Origin: Spisula solida
Lineage: Eukaryota; Mollusca; Bivalvia; Venerida; Mactridae
Length of the DNA: 64,000 bases
Assembly (NCBI GenBank): GCA_947247005.1
Contig: OX365950.1
Location: 13,218,720 to 13,282,719, forward strand
Reading direction: 5' to 3'
A program made the translations under genes and the position numbers. The notes below the pieces were generated by a model. That model ran no database searches. It was not told the DNA's origin and was given only the letters and a program-made list of their open reading frames with translations. Shown in pieces: positions 43,001-55,600 of this stretch (position 1 is the stretch's first letter; each line of letters begins with the position of its first letter).

Positions 43001-46000
43001 GAAGTGGGATAGCTACATTATAGGCTGTTCTTTCCCACTTGAATAGGGCATTGTGAGAAGGTTTGTCTGTACAGCATTTTTCTATCGTACAGTACTTTAA
43101 CTAAATACAAGTAACAATTTGGTCTTGAATTCTCCCATTTGGTATGCTGGTTGTAATGTCCATGATCAGCACTTGTATGCCACTTATTTACTTGGTCATT
43201 AGGTCAAAGTTCAATTCATGTCAACAGACCCATAAAAATGAATGATTACAATTTAGCTTCAATGGGGGTCATGCGCATTTTGCAAACATCTATTTTTATT
43301 ATAAGGAATTTGTTAAAATTGAACTAAAACTATTCATGTTTGTTCAGAGATGTGAAGATAAGATTCACACTTCACAGTTTGTTCTGCTGTTTATGTCTGA
43401 TTGATGACAGTGCATAAAAATGTGATTTTGTTTGATTGTGTATGGGTCTAATGCAATAAATTATGAAACTTGAAGCTATGTTTATTTACTTTGAAACTAT
43501 GTTAGTTTACTTGATGATATTTGATTATCAGATGACGACATTAGAAGAGCATCATGCCTTTCCCAGCATGCATGCCTTGGCATCAAAGGTTTCCACGGTT
43601 ACCAGTATCATGGCAGAGACTTTCACATCAACAGATGAAGTCACTAGTACGATGGAACCACCGGAGCCACAAGTTATTATGTCTGGTAAGAAAGATTAAG
43701 TTGGCTTAATTTAGAAGTCTACTGTGCATGCCGACCTTCAAAGAAGATTGGGTATATTGTTTTGCTAATGTTAATCTGTAGACCAAATGGTTTCTGATCT
43801 ATAACTCAAAAATGATTTGGCCCAGGTTCAACAGACTTTTTTCATAAAGACTTTTCAACAACAGATGACCCCTATTGATTTTGCGGTGGCCAAATTTAAA
43901 ACAAGGTAATGATGTTAGTTTAAAAACTAGGTCACTAGGTCAAATTTTAGGAAAAGCTTGTGAACGCATTAGAGGTCACATATGGCCCAATCTTCATGAA
44001 ACTTTGTTAGAATGTTTGTCTCTATAAAATCTAGACAATGCTTAAACAGTTCTACTAGTATCTATCAGATGAACTTATTTGAGTGATTTTGAACAGTCTC
44101 GGCCCATATGCTGCACATGTAGCAAAAGCAATGTTTCTCAGGTGAGCATTATAGGGCCATCATGGCCCTCTTGTTTTTGTGTATTATATAGCTGTGTAAG
44201 CAGTAAGCTAACTGCTTTATGTATTTCTTCATTCCCTAGATTTACAGTGTTTGTGAAAATCAAAGCATTGGTCAATGTGTGCATGATTTAGTGATTGGTT
44301 TAGACATTGCAATTTGTCAAGATGGAGCTATATAATCCCCTTTCTATCAATTACATCATCCGTCTCGATAAATAAGTTTTATTGACAATATATAGGTTTG
44401 GATGAGTTTACGAGTCGTCTTACTGCGGATGATGCTCGTGTGTTAGTGGACTTACTGAAACTGTCTGTAGCTACCAGAGTGGGTAACAACGGCAGGGAGA
44501 CATTATCTGATATCCTTACAAGCTTGGCTAAATCTAACCCTGCTGTAGCGGAGATGTTACTGGAACTTTGTGTAACAGAGCTAGAAGATGTGGCAGCAGA
44601 TCGTGATTCAGGAAGATCACTAGCACAACCTGTAGTACAAGAATCTCCACATCCATACACGGACGATACATCCCTAGCTGGTCATGTCAAAATACCAGGT
44701 ATAGTTTTTATATTTCAAAAACAGGCTCACAGGGAACATGGATATACCCAAACCTACATGTATTAAATAAACTCTTTATAATTACAATGTATAGTTATTA
44801 GTACAGCCTTTCACGAGCGGCCCTCCTTAGAGCAACAACTTCTCTATGACCACTCATTCCAAATTTCCCTAAACCAATAGTTACTATTAAATTAACCTGT
44901 AGAGCAACAACCTCTAAACAACAGCCATTATTTGCAGCTCTACAGAGGTTGTACTGTATTATTATATTATTATAACTACTATACTACATTAAATTTTTAA
45001 CTACATAAGTTTTGTGATATCATATACTAGATGTTTGAAGCCAGTTGTAGAAAAATTACTAAGCGTTGTATGAAATGCCATTGCTAAGCTTGTCAGCTAG
45101 CCTATCAGAACTGCTCAATATGATTCCTTACTATTTTAAGTTACCTCAAAAGTAATGGATAGTATTGATCTTCGTGTATTATGTCATACAGGTGCTGAAG
45201 CATTAAGGATAGAATTTGATCGTCGATGTTCTACAGAGAGACGACATGATCCACTTACAATCATGGACAGTGCTGGTCGAAATCTAACTGTTAGATCAGG
45301 TCTGTATTATCATGGTTTATTGAAGTGATATTCAAAGTAAAGCCGTTAAAAATGTCACTGGTGTATCTCCCTTGCTTGATGCTCCGTATAGTTAAATCAA
45401 GGTAACTGCTGGTTGGCTCGGTATCAGGGTAATGTGACTGGATAGTCTCAGTATGACTGTCAAATACTGAGTTGGGTAGCTCTTCTGTGACATTAGCTAT
45501 GGTAATGCTCGTCACCTGTCTAGAAGTTGCCAGTTGCTTGTAGAAAAACAACAGTTCAGGAAATTTAGTTGGGTCAATTGACCACCATATATGCAGGGGT
45601 GTGATTTTTCCTCCATTAGACTGGTTTTCTCCTTTTTGTCTGAAACCTTTGAAAAAATGGTCCAGATTCAGTCTGACCTACTAAAAATGATCACATGCCT
45701 GTATATGTCATAATGAAATTGTTGAAAATGAAGTTGAAAACAGCATGAACCATTCTGAGTATATTGTCTTTTTCTAGGTCGAGAATGGACAGATTGGTCG
45801 TCTGAGTTACGTATCCAGGGAGACGAGATACGCTGGAAGTTCACCAGCGATGGATCAGTGAATGGTTGGGGCTGGTGTTTTACCGTGTATCCCATAATGC
45901 CAGCTGCTGCACCTATGGATATGCTATCTGATAGGACAGTTTTATCACGACCTTCGATTGACCTTGTAACCTGCTTACTCGGGTTCAAACTTGAAGTGAA

Positions 46001-49000
46001 CATGGATAGGAATATTATAGCTCGGTTAGCAGCATCCCTAGCTGCCTGTGCTCAACTAAGTACACTAGGTAAGTTTGTCACATTTATTCATCTAATCTTA
46101 TTCTTGTTTATTATCTATAGTAGATAATTTGGTGGGACTTCCATGCAGCTTACTGTATAAGTGAATATTTTAGCGACTTGAAAAGTTAACAAATTTGGAG
46201 TGCGTGGAAATATTAGGGAATTTATATTTCTTTGTAGTGTTGCCAAAATGGACACTTAGTCTATAGGAATTGTTAGCAAATGTTCCAATATTTCGACATC
46301 GCTACCTTAACCACTTATACACTACTCTTCTATACACTACTCTTCTAGTTTGTTTAAATCAAGTGTTATGTTATGTTATTAAGACAATTCTAATGAGACG
46401 GTCGTACAAAAACGCTATTTTGAGAAAACAAGAAAAAACTGTCTGAAAACTACTCTGTATTTATGGATGGTCAACATGACCTGTTCCAATTTTCATGCAA
46501 CTAGGCTCATAAGAAGCACCTTGTGATTTAGATTTTAAAATATGTATGGGTCTTATAAGGTAGTACGAGAGTAGCACCTTTTCATTCTAAGCCAACAAAT
46601 TGTCCTAATTACAGTAGTGAGAAAAATGTATGTATGTATAAATGATTATAAAATCCAAAAGTTTTTACAATTATTTATTCTTCTGTTTTAATCTGCTAGG
46701 TGCGGCTCAGAGGATGTGGGCATTGCAGAAACTTCGACGATTGATTTGTGTCAACTTGGGTCAAACATTGAATGTGAACGATCTGTTACAGAGTCCAACA
46801 CAGGATACAACAGAACAAGATCTTACCAGGTCGTTCTCTGTGGTAAGTCAATAAAACAACAGTAAAACATTTAGATACCTAAAGACCATCTCAAAAATGA
46901 AATCACCTCAATAATAAGACCACCTCATAATTGTTTAAGTCCAATCTTGTTGTTTTACTTTACTTACATCGTTCTCTTCACCCCTAGGGGAGATAAGGCA
47001 TCCTCCACCTACTCTCTGCCATCTCAGTTATAAGACCACCTCAAAAATAAAAGCACTTTAAAATTAAGACCAAATGTTTAAGTCCAATCTTGCTGTTTTA
47101 CTTATATTTTTTTTCTTCACCCCAAGAGGGACATAGAACAGTCTCTACTCTCCACCATGTAGGTATTTCTTGTGCTGCAGCCTTTGCTTCATTCAAAGAC
47201 TGGGAGATGTTTCCTGTTTAGCTTTATATCTAATCTTAAACTTAACACCAACTTAATTAAGGTACCAATTTCAAAGTGTCCTCAGTAATAATTTGGGTTT
47301 ACTATCAATTCATGTAGTATGTTAACAGTTTGTAGATTCCTGAAAATTCCTTGGAGCATTGGCTATGTCAGAATAAGTCATGGAAGATAAGTGGACCATG
47401 ACTGATGTACCTGCAAAGATTCAACTATATGTGCAAGTTGATGTATTGTCGATACTTGAAAGCCAATATATCGAAATCTGCAATAGGTCTAGAATTTAAT
47501 CAATGACAGCTCTATTTTAAACAAACTAAAAGCCTGTAATACATCATAACTAAGTTTTACTGTACATATGTTAATGTTAATTGTGGTTTGATTTCAGCCC
47601 CTGACAAGTTCAGCCCTTGCATCACTTGTGAAGGGTCTGCCTGAAGCCCTTCAGAGACAGTATGAGTATGAGGACCCTATTGTACGAAGTGGTAAACACT
47701 TGATGCACAGCCCTTTCTTCAAGGTAACACTTTCAGTCTTTGTACTGGCATGCAAAATATGCAGGGGTTCTATAAATCTGGTATATGTGAACATCCAGAT
47801 TTGCTGCACTAGAAAGAAAGAACTTTTGTTGGATGAAAAAATTCACAGTATTGACAAAGTTATGTCCAACTGCATAAAGATGACAATGAATTGGACTGGG
47901 AATGCAGCACTCGGTAGAAAGAATTAAGGAGATATTTTATTCTATGGATTTCGAAAAAACGCCTATTTTGTGTGTTTGTAAATTTGTAGATTCAGAACAT
48001 TAAAAAGAACTATTTGTAACTTATTTATGATGATATTGAGATTTCCCAATTTGAATATTTTGGAGTTTAAATTTTGCATTTGTTATTCCATTATGTTGGT
48101 ATTTTAATTTCCATGTGATATGTTACTTTAAATTGGTACTTATTTGCTACAATATTTCATGCTCCCCTAGGTACTGGTCGCTCTTGCGTGTGATCTAGGC
48201 TTGGATTCTCTCCCTTGTTGTACGGAGATGGCTCACAAGTGGGCGTGGTTTAGACGTTACTGTATGGCTGCACGTGTTGTGGCAGCTATTGTAAAACGTA
48301 GTCGACTACCCGGTACATTCCTGGAGGAAGTATTGAAGAAGATTCAGGATATTGCTGATGATGGCGAGAACATCTCGCTGGACCATGCTGATCATACAAT
48401 CTTCAAACAAGAGTTAGATGAACAATTACTGCTCTGGATGAACAGGTATTACTGAAATCTATTAGGTTATAAATAAATAAGACATGTGATTCAATCAACC
48501 TGACCTATCCTACATTTTTCCAACAAAGTCCAATGATTATACCGCACTACAATAGACAGGGGGACATTCAGAAATTTAAAATGCTTATCAGTAATGAATA
48601 CAAAGTCAGTTTTTCCTTTTATGCTGGGCATATTAGTCTCTATAGCAATGACATTACTGGACTAGGTATGATATTGCCTGGATTTAATCCAAGACCTCCG
48701 TCACTTGTAGCGCCTTTTCTATCACTAGGCTTTTAAAGCTACATTTTCAAGTTCTTTTTTGGTGACTGATACCATAATATGGGTTGTTAATTATACATAG
48801 TTTCTGTGTAATACAATATCTCTAGAGCATCACCTCTTGGGAAACATAATGTTTTGGTTTTGTGCAGAGGATGTTGCTTTGGAGAGGTAAAAATTATAAT
48901 TGAAAAGAGCTCTCTTGCTCTATGTAGGGTCACTCGGGTGAAGTTGTACAGTAATTTTGTTTTGTATATAACAGGAAACCAGAGGACTGGACATTGTCTT

Positions 49001-49575
49001 GGGGAGGAAGTGGACAAATATGGGGCTGGGGTCACAACCACAGAGGTCAACTGGGTGGAGTTGAAGGTTCAAAGGTCAAAATACCTGTTAGCTGCGAGTC
49101 CCTATCAGGGTTACGTCCCCTACAATTGATAGGAGGGGAGCAGACCTTGTTTGCAGTGACAGCTGATGGAAAGGTGAGTCAACTGTTAAGTGGCAAGCCA
49201 TATATTTATGTATTTTGATATGAATTAGGTATTGTTGAACTGTGTTGATATGTATATTCCAGACAGACATTTCCGCTTAGTCTCCTACACTCATTATAAT
49301 ATCGATATTAAGGTATAAGTGTTGTCAAAATATTGATTTAAAAATATCATTGTCAAGTCATTTAGCCAAAAACGGCCTCTAATAAAGATGAAGATTTAGA
49401 CTAAGCGCATAAATGTAGTGTAAAAATTATAGACTTATGTTTTTGTTAATATCTGTTTCATGACCTTTAAAAATTATATTTGCTGACAACGCTGTCTGAT
49501 ATCAACATCACTTTTTACAGGTCTTTAAAAACACAGACTGACCAAAACTGAAGTCAATTATTATACTGGATTCAG

Positions 49576-49613
<38 letters not shown>

Positions 49614-52600
49614 CGTAGACGCATTCTCGTGGACGCAACTCCTCCTACAGTTTTTGCAGCATTTCCTTCAAACTTTCACAGATGAACAACCTAAACATGT
49701 AGATGTGCATAAAGGAAAGAATTTGCACTGCGACAATTTTTGACAGAATTATGGCCCTTTGTACTTTTATGCACTATACAATATATTGTGAACAGTTCTT
49801 TAGGACGCAACTCCTCCTACAGTTTTTGCAGCATTTCCTTCAAACTTTCACAGATGAACAACCTAAACATGTAGATATGCATAAAGGAAATAATTTGCGC
49901 TGTGACAATTTTTGACAGAATTATGGCCCTTTTTACTTTTATGCTCTAAACAATATATAGTGAATAGTTCTTGTGGATGCAACTCCTCCTACAGTTTTTG
50001 CAACATTTTCTTCAAACTTTAACAGATGAACAACCTCAACATGTAGATGTGCATAAAGAAAAGAATTAGCTGCAATGATTTTGCCACGCAGGGGGTGTAT
50101 TAGTCTGCCGAATGGCGACAGTTCTAGTTATACAATATGCATATATGCAATTTTAGCACATAGTCAATGGCAACAATAATAATGTACAAATAGTATCATA
50201 GTAATGCTACTCTGTGTTCCAGGTATATGCTACGGGATACGGAGCTGGTGGACGTCTTGGTATTGGTGGAACAGAATCAATTTCTACACCCACGCTACTA
50301 GAATCTATACAACATGTGTTTATAAAGAAAATAGCGGTTAACTCTGGTGGTAAACATTGTCTGGCGTTATCCGCTGAAGGTGAAGTCTACTCGTGGGGTG
50401 AAGGCGAGGATGGCAAGCTAGGACATGGAAACAGAAGGTAAGTCTTACACAATCTGGGGGTAAACATTGTCTGGTGTTATATGCTGAAAGTGAAGTCTAC
50501 TCGTGGGGTGAAGGTGAGGATGGCAAACTAGGACATGGTAACAGCAGGTATGTCTGACACAATTTAACTGGTCTCTTACCACAATATTGTACAAGGATTG
50601 ATTATTTTCAGCTACTATTATACAGGATTTAGAACATATATTTATGTCTCCCTCGTATTGTAGAGGAGACAATGTTTTTGTGCTGGATGTTTGTCTGTCA
50701 CAAATTTTGTCACCACTTGTTTCTCTTAGTTGTGCATATTGTCAGGAATTTTCGGTCGTATGAATATTGCCAGAGTTATGGCTTTTTGTTTGAGACATAC
50801 TTTTTTGTGTCAAAACCCTTAAAGTTTTAAAAAGAAATTGTTGAGTGGTTACCATAATGATTTTGTTTTTCTGCACTTTATGTATCTAAAATAAATTGTT
50901 TGTTTACAGCCCATGTGATAGACCAAGGGTTATCGAGTCCCTACGTGGTAAAGAAGTTGTTGCTATAGCAGCAGGAGGGGCTCACAGTGCTTGTATCACA
51001 TCTAGCGGTGAACTATATACATGGGGTAAAGGTCGATATGGTAGACTGGGACACGGTGACAGTGAGGACCAGTCTAGACCTAAAATGGTGCGTATTCCTT
51101 TGTCAGTATAAAAATTTAAAGGTGCATAACTCCAGATCAAGATAAAAAAATGTTTTAAATGGTGTATAACTCCAGATCAAGATAAAAAGATTATTTCAAA
51201 GGTGCATAACTCCAGATGATGATAAAAATATGTTTTTATATTAAAGGTGTATAACTGCAGATATTGTAGGGAGGTTTATGTTGGTTGAAATATGAGTTAT
51301 TGCCCTTTTGGGGAGACATACATTTTGGTGTCAAAAAACCTTCTAGTTAGATTTGCATATGTATACTACAGGTTGAAGCATTAAAAGGACACAGGGTGAC
51401 AGATGTAGCATGTGGTAGCGGAGATGCTCAGACATTATGTATCACAGACAATGACTCAGTATGGTCCTGGGGCGACGGAGACTACGGCAAACTTGGTATG
51501 ATCGACAACATTTACACAATGTCAATTTTTAATTTAGCAGGAGCCTCCAACACATACAGTATTCTTTCAAATATTGCCCATACTTTTATCAACTGAGAAC
51601 AGTAACAAAAACTTTAATGCGTATTTTACATAACTTTAGACATTTTCCAAGTCTATGGTCATGGCATTTCGGGAATGGCCATATTCTTTTATTGAATTGC
51701 TTCAGACTTTTTCTTTTAATCTCCCAATAAGTTATTATTATTTTGGGGACTTTGTATTGCTTGCATTTTTAAGAGACTTGGTTGTTGTATTGGGCATTGT
51801 TGGAAAAAGTTGAATTTTGTCTGATTTATATGTAATGTATATACCAGGTCGTGGTGGAAGCGACGGCTGCAAGGTACCATTGAAGATAGATGCCTTACAA
51901 GGACTTGGTGTTATCAAAGTAGAATGTGGTTCCCAGTTCTCTGTAGCTTTAACCAAAGCTGGTGCTGTCTTCACATGGTATGTATAGTAATATCATTAAT
52001 ACATCATTAAAATTTATTGTGCCTTAAGTTTTTTGCTTATTTTGTATGCCAAAAATAGTTTACATAATTGATGTGGATGAAATGAGTAGTCCTTCTCGCC
52101 AGCTGAAACCTTTTTATTTTGTTGAATTTGGAAAAATTGTAGAACATTTTATTCAAAAAAAATTTTTTTAAATATTACAGCACTAAGTCTTGTCCTGAAA
52201 CATCCCTCATATATATTTGTTCTCCTCTCAGGGGTAAAGGTGATTACCATAGACTGGGTCATGGTACAGACGATCATGTGAGACGACCTCGTCGTGTGTC
52301 AGCGTTACAAGGGAAGAAGGTGGTTGATATAGCGTGCGGGTCGTTACATTGTGTTGGGTGTACAGATATGGGAGAGGTTTACTCGTGGGGTGATAATGAT
52401 GAAGGACAACTTGGTGATGGTACCACTAATGCTATACAGAGACCCAGATTGGTGGCTGCATTACAAGGTCAGTATAGATCAAGGGAAAGATCAGCTAGAT
52501 GTTCATTCATTTCACTGACTGGTAATTTAACTGACATGCGTTTTGTTTGTTAATTTAACATACAGTAGTTTCAGTATTTGATACTGACTGTTTCCAAGTT

Positions 52601-55600
52601 ACTGCATGTTTCCTTATTCTGGAGTTATTGCTCTTTGTTATATTTCATACTAAGCTTTTTGTCAAAAGTGTAGAACCTGTCATGAAATTTGCTCATAGAC
52701 TAAGTTGGTTGAAAGCATCTCATTCGGTAGAAGGATGGCTATGAGTAAAAGCACATTGCACACCTCTGATGGTTTCTAATTATTTTTGATGAGGGGGTAT
52801 ACTGCTATGCACATATCTGTCTGTAGACCAAATGGTTTCCGTTCAATAACTAAAGAATGTTTGACAAAATGATCTTTAAACTTTACATGGAGGTTGGTCA
52901 GCAACAGAAGATGACCCTTTTGATGTCAGTAGGTGAAAGATCAAGATGAATAGATCGCCAAAATGGTTTTGGTTTCATTACTTGAGGGTCGCTGTAAGTA
53001 GAAGCACATTGCACATCTCTGATGATTTATAAAAAAAATCCACTGCTGTGCCCTTAGCAAATACAATGTCCTTGTATAGTGTATAATGATTTATTTCTTT
53101 ATTTTAGGAAAGAAGATCAACAGAGTGGCTTGCGGGTCTGCCCACAGTCTTGCATGGTCTACAAACAAACCTGTCAGTGCTGGCAAACTGCCAACTGCCG
53201 TACCAATGGAATACAACCACTTACAGACAATCCTAATTACAACGTTGAGGAATAGACTGGTTCTCCTACATCATTTCTCCGACTTGTTCTGTCCATCTAT
53301 CTCCATGTTTGATTTACAGGATACCAGTCAGGACAAGGATAAAGGGGACGTGTTCACAGGGTTAGACAAACTACGAGGAGTGATTGTATCTGGTGCCAAG
53401 GTAAGTTTGATATATATATTAGTAACGACCACCTCCATAATAAGACCTCCATTTTTACTGTTTTGATCATTTCAAAACTCAATATAAAGGCCAACTCAAT
53501 AATGAAGTCAAGGTGATTGGTCCGGAGGTTGAAATAATTGAAATAATTGTTAGTTCAAGGTAACATGCCCCCCCCTTCCAAAGAAGGTAAGGGTTATAAA
53601 CGTGAAAAAAATCACTGAAAAAGATTGATTTCCCTTTGAAAAGTATAAAGATAGCAACAACAAGAATTGAAAAGTAAAAAAATCCAAAAAGAAGTATTGA
53701 GTTGGTTTACACAATTTTGTAATTGAATACTTCCGGAATATGGACTAGGAGTTCATGACGTAATGTGTTAAACAAGACTGTAAGATATTTTCATGTTGTT
53801 TACTAGACACCTGCTTCACATTTCAGGAAACTGCATTTAGAAAAGTAGTGCAGGCTACGATGGTACGAGATAAACAACATGGTCCAGTGTTAGAACTGAA
53901 CCGTATCCAGGTGAAACGATCGCGTGGTAAGGGTGGCCTGGCTGGACCTGATGGGGTCAAGTCAGTGTTTGGTCAGATGGCTCAACAGATGGGAGTGTTT
54001 GGTGCAGATTCTCTCATGCTCCCACACAGGATCTGGAAAGTCAAGTTTGTTGGTAGGTTCATCACATTAGTCGTATGGAGACCAAAGAAATTTTCTGCTT
54101 GTTGAGATTCCCATGGTTTAAAGGGATTTCTTGTATGAAAATTATAAGATTAGCTTTTAGTTCATTTGAAGAATCATTTAAACATTTTACGATTGTTGAT
54201 ATCTTACTAATTTTCTTCTCTTATATGGACTTGCATCTAATACTGTAAAGTGATTAAAATTCGTTGTGGATTATTTTTTGTGTATGAACTTGATCGCAAA
54301 ATTAAATCCCCTCGAGTAGTTGACCTTAAAGTATGTAACAAAAGATTTTTCTTTCAATATTTTAAATCCATGAGTCTAAGAAACCACAGAATTACTATTT
54401 TACCATAATCCGCAAAGTTTTAATTCCCGCGAAACCAGTTGCATGCAATACGGTACGCCTTTGTAATAATATCTAAATACCTATGTAAGTGTTATTAAAG
54501 TAATTGATAGGGAAACATTGGCAAATTTGTAAACATTTTCATATAGGCCAAACCTGTTGCTCAACAAATAAAATATATATTAAATAGAAAAAATAAAAAT
54601 GTGTTCCCTAGTGTAAATTTTGGCTTACAAAGAAAACTAAAAAGATGTATTAATAATAAATCGCTACTATTTCCGCAAATACCTTAACTTTTTTATTTAC
54701 GTAAGTATCAACTTTTATAGTAATCTCTAAATACCTGTGTAATATTTCAGGTGAGTCTGTGGATGACTGTGGAGGAGGTTATAGTGAAAGTATTGCTGAA
54801 ATGTGTGATGAACTACAGAATGGTTCCCTGCCGTTACTGATTGTTACACCAAATGGACGTGATGAGTCGGGAGCTAACCGAGACTGCTATCTGCTCAATC
54901 CAATGTTGAAAGCTCCTCTACACCAAAACATGTTTAAATTCTTAGGTATGTAGGCTTTATTTAAAGGTCAATAACTCAGGTGACTGTATCATTGAAAGAA
55001 ATATAGTTACTGGTGTTTAATACATGACACAGCCAGGTTGGGAAGGAAATTATTAATAAAGCCCTTTGATAAAGGGTCTCAGGATCTCTTGAAGCATCTA
55101 AAATGAGATTGTGCTCAATCAAGAGTTAAATTTAAGGCAAATCTCTAGTTTGAACTCTGAAGTTTTCTTGTTTGTGTTATGAGGTACTACATCTGAATTT
55201 GATCTCGCGTGAAAAAAACTCCAAATGATATGCAACAAGACTCAAGTTAAGATTCAACTGCATAACAATTTGTTTTGAGATTCATCTCAGGAAAAAAATG
55301 AAGATTATATTTGTAAAGATTTTTTCAAGATTCGTTTCGGATTTGATTTCTTCTTAGAAATAATTTAATTGAGATTCATCTCGGAAATAAATTTCTAGAT
55401 GTATCTTGGAATTAATTTTTTCGAGATTACTTCAGAAAGAACTTTTTCATGACTCAATGAACTTGGGTGCAGTATTTGTAATACATCATTGTGTGTGTGT
55501 GGTATTTGCTATATAGCATGTTATATGATATTGTAGGTATGTTGATTGGTATAGCTATACGTAGTGGTAGTCCACTGAGTGTGAACATAGCGGAACCATT

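Noticed and set aside
46880..47160. Second MITE with 'cctcaataataagaccac'
   Set aside because: Shares the motif with 42500-42714 and internal duplications, but I could not find matching inverted ends, so it is mentioned only as related sequence.
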